Shown here piece after piece: positions 14,545-22,707 of a stretch of DNA of 25,247 bases; the stretch's first letter is position 1, and each line of letters starts with the position of its first letter. The translations under genes and the position numbers were made by a program. Origin of the DNA: a virus; IMG/VR virus record IMGVR_UViG_3300044638_000378, positions 1 to 25,247 of that record. One strand, 5' to 3'. The notes beneath the pieces were generated by a model. That model was not told the origin of the DNA. It ran no database searches and saw only the letters and a list, made by a program, of their open reading frames with translations.

Positions 14545-15132
14545 CTAAATTTGTTCTAATATGTTAATTATCTTCTGCATTTTAATTTCTTCATTAGTTA
14601 ATTTAGGAGTATAATTAAATATACCCTCAATAGAAAATCCATTAATTAATCCTTCTTTTACTTTCTCCCATACTTCATCATTTTCTACTAGCATAGATAC
14701 AAACCAACTGCCATCAGGTGCATCCTCAAATCCTTTCATTGGTTCAATACCTCTAGATTTATCACTAATAAAACTTTCAAACATTGTAACCCCTGTCTCA
14801 ATTTGGTTAGGGTCGTGCATTAAGTTAACATTGTTCTGATAACCTTTTTTAAAGTATTTCTGAACAATCTTTGTAATAGTATCTTTAGAAAAAGCAACAT
14901 AATAATCCCCAAAAGAAGCATCGCTTCTAAAAATAGGAGTATCAGCCAACATAGCGCAACCACTAATAATACGCTTATCTTCACTAATAATTTGAAACTT
15001 TTGTTCATTTTTAAACGCATTCCAATTCTTTTGAATGGCAGGTCTATCTACTAATGAAACGAACTGCACCTCTGCATCATCGTTTAAATCATCAGATATT
15101 TCCAACATATATAAAGGTAATTCCATACTCAT
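14545..15132 (-). CDS. XkdF-like prohead protease
   Basis: This 195-aa protein contains AEVQFVSLVDRPAIQKNWNAF at about residues 20-41, the hallmark opening of XkdF-like putative phage serine proteases. It also contains NLMHDPNQIETGVTMFESFISD, where a conserved His followed by a strand and ES resembles the catalytic region of prohead proteases, and GSWFVSMLVENDEVWEKVKEGLINGFSIEGIF near the end (INGFSIEG is a strong family marker). The expected role is cleavage of the scaffold and capsid during prohead maturation. It directly precedes the scaffold-like and capsid genes. The start at 15132 (MSM) could also be two codons later. Confidence 0.88.
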   Translation of the reverse strand: MSMELPLYMLEISDDLNDDAEVQFVSLVDRPAIQKNWNAFKNEQKFQIISEDKRIISGCAMLADTPIFRSDASFGDYYVAFSKDTITKIVQKYFKKGYQNNVNLMHDPNQIETGVTMFESFISDKSRGIEPMKGFEDAPDGSWFVSMLVENDEVWEKVKEGLINGFSIEGIFNYTPKLTNEEIKMQKIINILEQI

Positions 15133-15152
15133 AAATATATTTTTTTTAAATA

Positions 15153-17138
15153 TTAACTAAATCTTGCTCTTTGTCTTATTGCAGTTATTCTTTCTTGACT
15201 GCTAGTAACATCACTTTCAACTACATAGGCTCTTACTGCTTGATTCCCAATATCGTTAATAGTCTGTTGGCTTAGGTTAGTTGTTTGTGCCTGTGGTAAT
15301 TGTGGTGTAACAGGTGCAGACATATTGATATTTGCACCTATACCTGCTCCTGCATTATTAGGTAATGGAGTAGCCATAATCTTTTTAACACTCATAAAGC
15401 CTGAAGCAATAGTTGTAGCTGCAGCAATAAAGTTAAATGGGTAAGGAACATCTTTTAATGCTCTTGTAGCACCTGTATAGGTATTCATTACTGCCTGTGC
15501 AATAGCTAATGCCTTACCTGCAGCAGATTCCCTACCTACTATTTCAATAGCTGCATTAATACCTGCGTTTAATATATTTAGCTTTTCATCTTGAACTTGT
15601 CTTTCTAATGCTATTTTTTGTGCAGCAGTTTGTTTATCAAATGCATCTAATTCAGCTTGTGTATGCATTCTGCTTGTGATATTTTGCCTTTCTAGTTCCC
15701 TTGTTTTATCAAACAAATCTAATTGGTCTTTAAATTTAGCTTCACCATATGCTTTACTTAATTCATAATCTGCTATTAATAATGCTTCTTGTTCTATTCT
15801 TGCTTGTGCTTCTCTATTTAATCTAGCTACATTAATAGCATCATCTAATGAAGCTAATTCTATTTTAAGTGCAGCAGATTTTTCATTGAATGCTATTTCT
15901 GCATCTGTTCTTGCTTGTGTCCCAACATTATAATTATTAATGTTATCTTGAAGCCTTTTAAGTTCTAAATCAGCTTCTTCAGCACTAATCTGTTTTTTTG
16001 TTTGTAATTTTAATACTTCATCTTTAATCAGTTCTGCATTTGCTTTTCTTTCATCTAATGTAATCTTATTATTACTAGCTGCAATAGAAGCATCTAATGC
16101 TAATTTTTCTTTTGCTAATCCTGTTTGATTAACTAAATATTCAGACCTTAATCCTGCAACCTGTGCTTCAATACCTGCTTGTTCATTAATAGCTTCTTTT
16201 AATGCAACTTGTAATTCAATACTTGTTCTATTTTGTGATAGTTCAGCAGAAGCAGCAGCAACCTTAGTTGCAGCTAATTTCTTCATTGCCTTTTCTTGTT
16301 CATCTAAAACACCACCTAATTTATTATTCGCTGCTATTCTATCATCTATGCTTTTAAATTCATCATCCCTTACTTGTCTTAATGTTTCAGCTTGTCTATC
16401 ATATTTTTCAACTAATCCTGATAATTCTGCAGCAGCTAACTTTGCATTATTTTGAAGTGCTATTATAGCCTTAGATTGTTCATATACTGCTTTTACATTT
16501 ATTTTAGATGCCTTATCAACAACACCGCTAACTACATCAACAACAGATGCTGCTGCAGCACCAAAATTGTTATATATTTTTTTACCTGCTTCAACTGCGC
16601 TATCTGCAGTTTGACCTAAAAATGTTTTAGTTTCTTCAATTCCTTTTGTTAATTCTTTTATCTTTTCAATATCACCACCACCAAAAAAAGAATCTTCCCA
16701 CGCTAATTGTGCTTGTTGTATAAATAATTTAATCCCACCAAATGCTAATTTTAATGGGGTAATTGCTAGTGTTAACAATCCTGTCATTACCTTAGTTAAT
16801 GCATCAAATCCATTAGTATTTTTAGATACTGAAGAAGTTACATCTATAAAAATATCAATTAATTTATTAGCTATTGCAGCAATAGTACCAAATACTGCAG
16901 CAACAGAATCTGCAACCTTTTGATTTTTAGATAGTGTTTCTTTAAAGAAATTAAATGCACCTGCAATTATAGAAATTACACCTAATGATTTAATCGTATT
17001 TCCTAAAGATGAAAATGCACCCTGACCTTCTTTGGCAGACTTAACACTTTCTTTTGTCTTATTATTTAGATTGTCTACATTTTTAGAACCTGCTTCTGTA
17101 TCAATCGTTATCTGTAAATTTAATTTTTCTTCTGCCAT
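15153..17138 (-). CDS. tail tape measure protein
   Basis: This 661-aa helical protein begins MAEEKLNLQITIDTEAGSKNVDNLNNKTKES. Hydrophobic stretches lie near residues 50-65 (LGVISIIAGAFNFF) and 80-100, followed by long coiled coils (about 220-520, with repeated Ala/Glu/Lys-rich heptads). The end contains KALAIAQAVMNTYTGATRALKDVPYPFNFIAAATT, a segment common at the end of Bacteroidota tape measures. The protein sets tail length and is ejected with DNA. At about 0.15 nm per residue it would predict a tail near 100 nm. Its start overlaps the stop of the 687-aa tail gene (TAATG). Separation from the chaperone gene by three genes is unusual. Confidence 0.88.
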   Translation of the reverse strand: MAEEKLNLQITIDTEAGSKNVDNLNNKTKESVKSAKEGQGAFSSLGNTIKSLGVISIIAGAFNFFKETLSKNQKVADSVAAVFGTIAAIANKLIDIFIDVTSSVSKNTNGFDALTKVMTGLLTLAITPLKLAFGGIKLFIQQAQLAWEDSFFGGGDIEKIKELTKGIEETKTFLGQTADSAVEAGKKIYNNFGAAAASVVDVVSGVVDKASKINVKAVYEQSKAIIALQNNAKLAAAELSGLVEKYDRQAETLRQVRDDEFKSIDDRIAANNKLGGVLDEQEKAMKKLAATKVAAASAELSQNRTSIELQVALKEAINEQAGIEAQVAGLRSEYLVNQTGLAKEKLALDASIAASNNKITLDERKANAELIKDEVLKLQTKKQISAEEADLELKRLQDNINNYNVGTQARTDAEIAFNEKSAALKIELASLDDAINVARLNREAQARIEQEALLIADYELSKAYGEAKFKDQLDLFDKTRELERQNITSRMHTQAELDAFDKQTAAQKIALERQVQDEKLNILNAGINAAIEIVGRESAAGKALAIAQAVMNTYTGATRALKDVPYPFNFIAAATTIASGFMSVKKIMATPLPNNAGAGIGANINMSAPVTPQLPQAQTTNLSQQTINDIGNQAVRAYVVESDVTSSQERITAIRQRARFS

Positions 17139-19201
17139 TAGTATGTTGTTTCAATTACTTTTAATAAACTTATTTTGGTCGTATTGTATTCCATAGGATT
17201 ATATCCTTCTACTGTATTTAATCTGAATAGTACACCATCTATCCAAATGTATTTGCTAAAATCTAGGTTGTTAATGTCTAGGGTATTTAGCAATGCAGTA
17301 CAGGTCAATAGCTTACTATCTTTGCTAGTTATTTCAGCTATGTATTCACTATGATATGCATTAAACAAATTTGTAGTTGGATATGATGTAGTATTTATAT
17401 ATACCTCTTTTGGCACACCAAAGTTTATATCTTGGTCAGGAACTCCACTACCATTAAAATGCAAATGTCCTGCATATCCATATACTGTTCCTGTATGCAA
17501 ATTTCCACTATTATTTTGATTTCGTATATGCCAACTATGTACCCCTGTTATTTTTTGAACTTGCATAATACGAATAACACTATCCATTTGTTGCTCCTTA
17601 GTATTATTATCAGATAACTTAAATATTTTCGTTACTCTTTTTTCTTCTCCTGCTATCTGTACTAATGGGCTTGATGCAAATATTATTTCAAGTGATTCTG
17701 TATCTTTACTGAAATCATAATTAGTATCATATAACCTATCACCATAGTTTTCATTATATTTCTTTTTATAGTTTTCATTGTAATAGTCTGAATCATCTTT
17801 GTATTTATATTGGTAATACCTTGCATTTAATTCACTCATTGGCTTAATGCTTAATGGCTTAGACCTATCTATTTTTTCAGACCAATCTAAAGCATTAGCA
17901 CTTGTATTAGGATAGAAATCAATATAAGGTTTTATATAAATCTTTTTATCGTTAAATATATCATCATATACATAAAGATTATACATTTTACAAATACTTA
18001 AAAAGAAATCCTTTTGGAATATGCCTTTTGGTATAGTATCATTAATAACTAAGGCATCATTATAATTTAAAGGAACAGGAACAATAGAACCTGAAAAAAA
18101 TGATACTTGAGCATATGTAATTGTAACAGGTGGGTCATCTCTATTTGGTGCAGTATTAGTATATCTAAAAGTTATTGCATCATTAGTATTCATTAATATT
18201 TCAAATTCTCCATCTTGTGCAATGCTATTTGAAGTATATACAATCGTACCATTTTTATAAATATTAAATGTACCACTTGTACCATCTCCTTCAAATGTAT
18301 AAACCATTTTTAAGTTTATAGAAGTTGCGCCTGTGTATGTAAATACACTATTTGCACTACTAGCAACCAATCCTGAACCTGTAACGGTATCAAATGTAAT
18401 TGCGCTTGTACCTGTAATTTCTTGCTCTGTTGTTTTTGTAGCTACATTTAAAGTGCTTGTTGTCTTTGTTAAAGTCTTTTGATTGTGTGGTATAATTAAT
18501 CTTTTAAATGGGTCAGTATTTAATAAAGGAAAATCATAAACATAACCACTACCTTCAAATATTTTTTCTAAATATTCTTTCACAAATAATGCAGGTCTAA
18601 ATGTCATTACATTATAATCTCTATTATTTGTATTTCTATATGTTCCATAATCAATCAATGGGTAGTAATATCCTGAACCATAAGATAAACTATTATTTAC
18701 ACCTCTATCCCCTGCAGTTGCTCCTGATACTTCCCAACTATCAATTATATTATCGTGATTATAAGTATGATTGTAAATGCTAAAGTCTAGTTCCTCAATT
18801 TTTTTATTACCTAATGCAGTAATAAATCCACCTAACTCCCCAAATACAGAACATTGATATTCAATAGCTTTGCCATCTACTATGATTTCTAGTATTCTTA
18901 ATGTGCCTTTAAAGACCTGTATTTTATCAATAAAGATTCTACACTGTGCAGCCTTTGCAGCGTTGTAATTATAATTAACATTAGGAAATGCATCATCTGT
19001 AGTATTAGCATTACCCAAATCAAATACAAATCCAAATACTCTGTTGTTTGTAGAATTACCTGCTATGTTAATAGTCTTTGAAAAGGATGTATTCTTTGAA
19101 CCGAAATCAGTAATATCATCAATGGCATAATTAAACTCTGTGCTTAATTCCTTTGATAATTCTAATTTATAATCTTCTATGTATATTTCTGTACTAACCA
19201 T
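17138..19201 (-). CDS. tail structural protein, probable tail tip or hub component
   Basis: This 687-aa mainly beta protein begins MVSTEIYIEDYKLELSKELSTEFNYAIDDITDFGSK. The opening resembles the N-terminal part of a family I know from Bacteroidota phages, with an SKTINIAGNSTNNRVFG segment and then a Tyr/Asn-rich body. Repeated aromatic runs (YYNENYKKKYNENYGDRLYDTNYDF) lie at about residues 470-500. The C-terminus has IWIDGVLFRLNTVEGYNPMEYNTTKISLLKVIE, a usual end for this type. It lies between another tail protein and the tape measure, joined by overlapping stop and start codons on both sides. The likely role is a tail-tip hub or host-contact part. The precise role is not settled. Confidence 0.8.
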   Translation of the reverse strand: MVSTEIYIEDYKLELSKELSTEFNYAIDDITDFGSKNTSFSKTINIAGNSTNNRVFGFVFDLGNANTTDDAFPNVNYNYNAAKAAQCRIFIDKIQVFKGTLRILEIIVDGKAIEYQCSVFGELGGFITALGNKKIEELDFSIYNHTYNHDNIIDSWEVSGATAGDRGVNNSLSYGSGYYYPLIDYGTYRNTNNRDYNVMTFRPALFVKEYLEKIFEGSGYVYDFPLLNTDPFKRLIIPHNQKTLTKTTSTLNVATKTTEQEITGTSAITFDTVTGSGLVASSANSVFTYTGATSINLKMVYTFEGDGTSGTFNIYKNGTIVYTSNSIAQDGEFEILMNTNDAITFRYTNTAPNRDDPPVTITYAQVSFFSGSIVPVPLNYNDALVINDTIPKGIFQKDFFLSICKMYNLYVYDDIFNDKKIYIKPYIDFYPNTSANALDWSEKIDRSKPLSIKPMSELNARYYQYKYKDDSDYYNENYKKKYNENYGDRLYDTNYDFSKDTESLEIIFASSPLVQIAGEEKRVTKIFKLSDNNTKEQQMDSVIRIMQVQKITGVHSWHIRNQNNSGNLHTGTVYGYAGHLHFNGSGVPDQDINFGVPKEVYINTTSYPTTNLFNAYHSEYIAEITSKDSKLLTCTALLNTLDINNLDFSKYIWIDGVLFRLNTVEGYNPMEYNTTKISLLKVIETTY

Positions 19202-20427
19202 TATCTGAATTGACTGTTTACATATTTAGATACTTCAATGTCTATTTCAAAATTAAATAACTTATCTGCACTTTCTAGTTTGTATTGATAGTTATTATTG
19301 CTAATTGTAACAGGGAAAAATGCACCCTGTACTTCCATATAAACAATAGGACTAGCTACCAACTGTGCTAACCAATCGTAATCCTGTTGTCTTACCCAAT
19401 CAGATATTAAATGAAACATATCCTTATGTTGGATGGCATAGTTAACTGTGCTTTCATTATACTTGTTATAGGCATCAATGTTTTTCATTGCGTTACCTGA
19501 TAGCTGATATTCGTTTTTTCTATAGCTTGTTTTTGTGAACTCACTAGACCTTCTGTTAACTAATGCAAATTTCATTGTATCCCAACCGCCTAATCTATTT
19601 AAAAAGTTCAGGTTATATTGTCTGAATTTAGGGTAGCACTTCTGCGTAAATCTTAACTTCCTAGATTCAGCAGCACCCAATTTTATATATACATCGTATC
19701 CATAAGCAGATTCAGTTATTAAACTTCTACCTGCAAAAGTATTAATACTAGCAGCAGAGCAGTTAAATAGGTTCATCTGTCCGCTAAATGTAATTGAACC
19801 ACTAGCAGTATCAAGTATAGAACCTGCTTCACTAAGGACATCTATTTTAGCTGAATAAGCACCTGCAGTTACCCTAAAGAATGTAGCATAAAAATTATCA
19901 CCGTATTCAATCGTAATATTATTTGTATCCCTTTCTGTTAGCCAATCATCTGTAAAGTTTTCTATTAATAGATTGTCATAGTAATCAGATAGCACTAATG
20001 GATTATCTTCATTAGTAAACAATATGTCTGCGAATAAAGGTGGATAGTAATTATATGCACTTAATGCACCTGAAGCTAAATTAGTAAAAGTTAATAGATT
20101 ACCACCTGATACATATTCTTCTCCTATTCTTATTTGAGAATCTACTTTTATTTTATCATTTGATGCTACTAGGATTGATGAACCTGAAGGCTCAAAGTAA
20201 TTAGTAACAAAAGACCTAATCATAGGGGAAGGATTAAAAATACCATAACTGCCTTCTGCAGATGGGGATGGGTATACTTTAGTTCTACTTACCTGTGCGC
20301 CATTAACGAAAACATCGTACACGAATTTAAATGCAGTGTTATTTACATTAGTTGAACTAGATACATACCATAAGTCATCGTGCATACTTGAATAAGGTGC
20401 AGGACTACTTTGAATTGTTATTGCCAT
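19201..20427 (-). CDS. tail structural protein, distal-tail-like candidate
   Basis: This 408-aa beta-rich protein opens MAITIQSSPAPYSSMHDDLWYVSSSTNVNNTAF, then KFVYDVFVNGAQVSRTKVYPSPSAEGSYGIFNPSPMIRSF. This opening (PxPYxxxxxxLWYV, FKYVxDVxVNG) is frequent in tail genes of Bacteroidota phages and suggests an Ig-like N-terminal domain. The middle contains LRFTQKCYPKFRQYNLNFLNRLGGWDTMKFAL, resembling a galectin-like or sandwich fold with a GGWD turn. The end is a strand NYQYKLESADKLFNFEIDIE. Its position before the 687-aa tail gene and tape measure suggests a distal tail or tail-tip component. It starts four bases after the previous stop. Confidence 0.78.
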   Translation of the reverse strand: MAITIQSSPAPYSSMHDDLWYVSSSTNVNNTAFKFVYDVFVNGAQVSRTKVYPSPSAEGSYGIFNPSPMIRSFVTNYFEPSGSSILVASNDKIKVDSQIRIGEEYVSGGNLLTFTNLASGALSAYNYYPPLFADILFTNEDNPLVLSDYYDNLLIENFTDDWLTERDTNNITIEYGDNFYATFFRVTAGAYSAKIDVLSEAGSILDTASGSITFSGQMNLFNCSAASINTFAGRSLITESAYGYDVYIKLGAAESRKLRFTQKCYPKFRQYNLNFLNRLGGWDTMKFALVNRRSSEFTKTSYRKNEYQLSGNAMKNIDAYNKYNESTVNYAIQHKDMFHLISDWVRQQDYDWLAQLVASPIVYMEVQGAFFPVTISNNNYQYKLESADKLFNFEIDIEVSKYVNSQFR

Positions 20428-20430
20428 TGT

Positions 20431-21141
20431 TTATTTTCCTTTTGTTTCTTTTGTAATATTTGCTGCTATCCTTACTGCAGTATCACTTATAACTGCATAA
20501 GCTACTGCATCTGTAAACTTTTTATCAAATACCTGTGCTACTGCATTATCAAAATACTTAGTTTGTTTAATACCTTTCTTTTTAATATTAACAGATATTG
20601 CATATGCTAATGCTCTTTTATTACTAGCAGTTGTAAGTATAGTCTTTAGTGCTTGTTTCTTTTTTTGCGTTGGGCTTATACCTCCATCCCTGCTAGTTGT
20701 TACATTATCTGTTCTAACAGATTTCCTAGCCTTATTTAGCCAAGTAAATATATTAGCTGCCATTTTTCTATTAGGGTATATTGTCTTAAATGAATAAGGA
20801 CTATCTGAAGGTTCACCACTAATCTTACCTTTAACACCTTTGTTAATATAATCAAAATACTTAATCTGTTCGCTACCTGAAGGATAACCTAAGTTTAAAA
20901 CATATTTAGTACTAAATTTTGTAATTGTAGGAAATGATACTTCTGTAAGTTTACCACTAGCTATTGACCCTGACTTTTCTAAATTAGCTAATATAGCATC
21001 ATTAAATTCTAATCCAAATACAAGCAAAGTCTGTTCAAGAATAGGCAGTTTCTTGCTATTCAATACCGTATAGTCGCCACTTCCAATCTTTTGAATATAG
21101 CCATTCCTTAGTGCTTCTATTTGATTTCTACTAATGCTCAT
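20431..21141 (-). CDS. unknown tail-module protein, possible tail-completion role
   Basis: This 236-aa basic protein begins MSISRNQIEALRNGYIQKIGSGDYTVL. It contains LPILEQTLLVFGLEFNDAILANLEKSGSIASG, a helix followed by a small strand pair, and TEVSFPTITKFSTKYVLNLGYP. The C-terminal half is Lys-rich and helical (ISPTQKKKQALKTILTTASNKRALAYAISVNI). The lone central helix followed by strands is reminiscent of HK97 gp10-type tail-completion proteins, which act on the tail end before head joining, but no motif proves it. It follows the chaperone gene after a hairpin and precedes tail structural genes by four bases, which places it in the tail operon. Confidence 0.72.
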   Translation of the reverse strand: MSISRNQIEALRNGYIQKIGSGDYTVLNSKKLPILEQTLLVFGLEFNDAILANLEKSGSIASGKLTEVSFPTITKFSTKYVLNLGYPSGSEQIKYFDYINKGVKGKISGEPSDSPYSFKTIYPNRKMAANIFTWLNKARKSVRTDNVTTSRDGGISPTQKKKQALKTILTTASNKRALAYAISVNIKKKGIKQTKYFDNAVAQVFDKKFTDAVAYAVISDTAVRIAANITKETKGK

Positions 21142-21173
21142 ACCAATAAATAGATTAATAGGCTTAAAATAAC

Positions 21174-21200
21174 TATCCCCACCTTTTTAGGGATGGGGAT
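21174..21200 (-). terminator. GC-rich hairpin after the tail chaperone, possible weak terminator
   Basis: The arms ATCCCCACC (21175-21183 on the plus strand) and GGGATGGGGAT (21190-21200) pair over nine positions with one bulge, around a short T-rich loop. On the minus strand the stem is followed by a weak T stretch (TAGTTATTTT), so termination may be partial. It lies 27 bases after the frameshift product's stop and before the 236-aa gene. The stem is similar in sequence to the one at 12300-12324. Confidence 0.55.
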
Positions 21201-21227
21201 GTTAACCAAAAAATCCAACTATGAAAA

Positions 21228-21979
21228 CTATCTAATCTTTTTTATCTGCTCATTATCGTAATCATTCTTAGCTTTTAAATAGGATAATGTATTTAAGAAA
21301 TGAATAACCTTTAATTCATATACATCCTGTAAAACTATTGCCTCGTGTTCACATACTATTTTTGCGCAGTATTGCCACCCAAAAAACTCCATAAAATTGC
21401 TGCCACCTTTTCTGCTTTCTCTACTGTCAACCCCTGTTTGTTCATACTCTCCATCAAATAATCCTTTGTAATTGGCATCCAATCGTTGAATACTTGATAA
21501 AAAAAAACAACAGAAAAATAGACTTCTTTAAAATTAGCATACAAAATATCATTAGCATATTCTTGATGCAGGTCTGAATCATATTTTAAATCTACATATT
21601 TAAACCATTTCCTTTCCTGTGGAATAACTACTGAAGCAGCAACCTTATGTAAATTAGGTATTAAGTCTTTCATAAAAAACTTGCTTTCTATGTATCTTGC
21701 AGTATTAATATCTTTAGCATCCTTTATAAACCTGTACCTTCTTTTATTTGCAATGATTCTATCTACAGGAACTCCTTCATAATTATCCTTTAAGAAATAT
21801 AATTCAGACCTGTATTTGTCTAATTCTTTTTTAGGCAGTTTATTTACTTCATTTTCAGTTAAACTGTTTATAATTGCAATTAGCTTATGTTCAATGTCCT
21901 TTTCTGTCCAATCTTTAGATGGGTTAGTTATTATTGGATACATCTGCTGATACTGCCAAACACTTATTTTGTCCCACAT
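21228..21979 (-). CDS. tail assembly chaperone, -1 frameshift product (250 aa)
   Basis: The short gene 21356-21979 (207 aa) ends in a T-TTT-TTG heptamer at 21386-21380, in phase with codons 198-200 (AGT TTT TTG). A -1 slip there moves reading to GGG TGG CAA and adds 50 residues (GWQYCAKIVCEHEAIVLQD and on) up to the stop at 21228-21230, giving a 250-aa protein. This mirrors the lambda G/GT arrangement, in which a short and a frameshifted long chaperone coat the tape measure during tail assembly. The -1 frame is open across the slip site and has no plausible start of its own for these 50 residues. The join is inferred and not shown experimentally. Confidence 0.72.
21356..21979 (-). CDS. tail assembly chaperone, unshifted product (207 aa)
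   Basis: This 207-aa, mainly helical protein begins MWDKISVWQYQQMYPIITNPSKDWTEKDIEHKL. Its core is helical (LIAIINSLTENEVNKLPKKELDKYRSEL), followed by VPVDRIIANKRRYRFIKDAKDINTARYIESK, a long aromatic helix FKEVYFSVVFFYQVFNDW and a helix ending WSFLGGNTAQK. The opening, size and helical body are those of Bacteroidota phage tail assembly chaperones, though the recognition is from memory. Like lambda G, it sits upstream of the tape measure and has a slippery site close to its 3' end. Its first 16 bases overlap the end of a 42-aa membrane peptide gene. Alone it would be the major, unshifted product. Confidence 0.8.
   Translation of the reverse strand: MWDKISVWQYQQMYPIITNPSKDWTEKDIEHKLIAIINSLTENEVNKLPKKELDKYRSELYFLKDNYEGVPVDRIIANKRRYRFIKDAKDINTARYIESKFFMKDLIPNLHKVAASVVIPQERKWFKYVDLKYDSDLHQEYANDILYANFKEVYFSVVFFYQVFNDWMPITKDYLMESMNKQGLTVEKAEKVAAILWSFLGGNTAQK
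21380..21386 (-). promoter_or_regulatory. -1 ribosomal slippery heptamer
   Basis: The minus-strand heptamer is T TTT TTG in zero-frame phase, a canonical X-XXY-YYZ site that lets both tRNAs re-pair in the -1 frame. The zero-frame stop lies 22 bases downstream. Downstream bases GGGTGGCAATACTGCGC could form a modest stem, but I do not see a strong pseudoknot. Confidence 0.75.
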
Positions 21980-22092
21980 AGTTGCTTAATTTTAGATAAA
22001 GATACTGCAATTAAATATACTAAACAAGCTAAAGGAACTGAAATAATTGTAAACTTTAATAGTTCGTATGTAAATGTTAATGCTTCTTTCAT
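21964..22092 (-). CDS. 42-aa single-TM protein
   Basis: The frame runs from ATG 22092 to TAA at 21964-21966. The protein begins MKEALTFTYELLKF, followed by a membrane helix TIISVPLACLVYLIAVSL at residues 15-32 and a basic end (SKIKQLCGTK). The ATG overlaps the stop of the 81-aa gene (TAATG), and the last 16 bases overlap the start of the tail chaperone, so it seems coupled on both sides. No family is recognised. Together with the 27-aa peptide nearby it makes two tiny membrane proteins in the accessory block, far from the lysis cassette. Roles in superinfection exclusion or membrane association are possible but unsupported. Confidence 0.6.
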   Translation of the reverse strand: MKEALTFTYELLKFTIISVPLACLVYLIAVSLSKIKQLCGTK

Positions 22093-22337
22093 TACTTATT
22101 TAATTTTTTATATAGCTTTTCTGCCTTCTTAATTAATAGTATTAATGATTCAAGTTTATTAATATCTAATGTTATATGGGTATAACCTTCTGTTTTTATC
22201 TGTATATCTTCTGCTCCATTAAATATACATTCATAATCATCTAATTCACAATCTACTATTGTAGTACTTATTTCATCATTATCAACTATAAGTTTGTTAT
22301 TTAAAGGATATATCATATCCTCAATGTTTTCTTTCAT
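22092..22337 (-). CDS. 81-aa acidic protein of unknown function
   Basis: I place the start at ATG 22337, giving 81 aa. A longer form from TTG 22364 would begin inside the base of a terminator-like hairpin. It begins MKENIEDMIYPLNNKLIV, continues with an acidic strand region (NDEISTTIVDCELDDYECIFNGAEDIQI) and a strand YTHITLDI, and ends in a Leu/Lys helix (KLESLILLIKKAEKLYKKL). The alternating strand pattern and the terminal helix suggest a small folded domain. No family is recognised. It is preceded by a hairpin that may limit expression and is coupled to the 42-aa gene by TAATG. Confidence 0.7.
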   Translation of the reverse strand: MKENIEDMIYPLNNKLIVDNDEISTTIVDCELDDYECIFNGAEDIQIKTEGYTHITLDINKLESLILLIKKAEKLYKKLNK

Positions 22338-22354
22338 AATGTTTGTTTTAAAAA

Positions 22355-22420
22355 ACCACCCCAAGTACCCAAATTACTACCTTTGTTATTTTTTAATATT
22401 AAAAATTTTCTTGAGGTGGT
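22355..22420 (-). terminator. long-loop hairpin followed by T tract
   Basis: The arms at 22355-22365 (ACCACCCCAAG) and 22410-22420 (CTTGAGGTGGT) pair at 10 of 11 positions. The 44-base loop contains a perfect 16-bp palindrome TTTTTAATATTAAAAA (22390-22405). On the minus strand the stem is followed by T residues (complement of the A run at 22350-22354). It could be a terminator between the 27-aa gene and the 81-aa gene, or an attenuator. The large loop makes it less typical. Confidence 0.5.
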
Positions 22421-22428
22421 CTATGCTC

Positions 22429-22512
22429 TTAAATGTTTTGAAATATCGCAACTACTAAGAATGCGAATATAAGAATAATTACTGCTTGTATGTTTTCTTT
22501 TTTCTGTTTCAT
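22429..22512 (-). CDS. 27-aa membrane peptide
   Basis: The frame runs from ATG 22512 to TAA at 22429-22431. It starts MKQKKENIQ, basic, then a hydrophobic helix AVIILIFAFLVVAIF and ends QNI. This is a positive-inside single-span micropeptide. It starts nine bases after the stop of the 61-aa gene and is followed by the long-loop hairpin. Its composition is not random for AT-rich DNA, which would be unlikely to give such a clean charged-then-hydrophobic layout, so I think it is coded. There is no family match and no function can be stated. Confidence 0.55.
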   Translation of the reverse strand: MKQKKENIQAVIILIFAFLVVAIFQNI

Positions 22513-22521
22513 ATTAGTTTT

Positions 22522-22707
22522 TTATTGTAATTCAATTTCTTCCATAGTTATTAATGAACCATATTGTTCAGCTTCTTTTTCACACTTATTTGCGAATTCA
22601 CAAGCCTCACCATAATAGATAAATGCACCTAGAATATTATTGCTCCAATCTTTAACTAGAAAGATTTTCTTACCTGCTAATTGTTCTTTAATTGATATAT
22701 TTTTCAT
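22522..22707 (-). CDS. 61-aa acidic protein of unknown function
   Basis: This 61-aa protein begins MKNISIKEQLAGKKIFLVKDWSNN, with strands KIFLVKDW and LGAFIYYGEA, a helix CEFANKCEKEAEQYG and a final strand SLITMEEIEL. A strand-strand-helix-strand layout of this size suggests one compact domain. No family is recognised. It lies 44 bases below the 102-aa gene and is followed by the 27-aa membrane peptide, likely on the same transcript from the promoter at 23082-23114. Confidence 0.72.
   Translation of the reverse strand: MKNISIKEQLAGKKIFLVKDWSNNILGAFIYYGEACEFANKCEKEAEQYGSLITMEEIELQ

Noticed and set aside
14820-15020. 66-aa Leu-rich minus-strand frame inside the protease gene
   Set aside because: Nested in another frame of a clearly coding gene; hydrophobic runs are a by-product of AT-rich codons read out of frame.
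21356-21482. The 84-aa frame starting at 21482 as an independent gene
   Set aside because: Its first 34 residues lie inside the chaperone gene in the -1 frame and look non-natural. Only the part after the slippery site is likely translated, as the frameshift extension.
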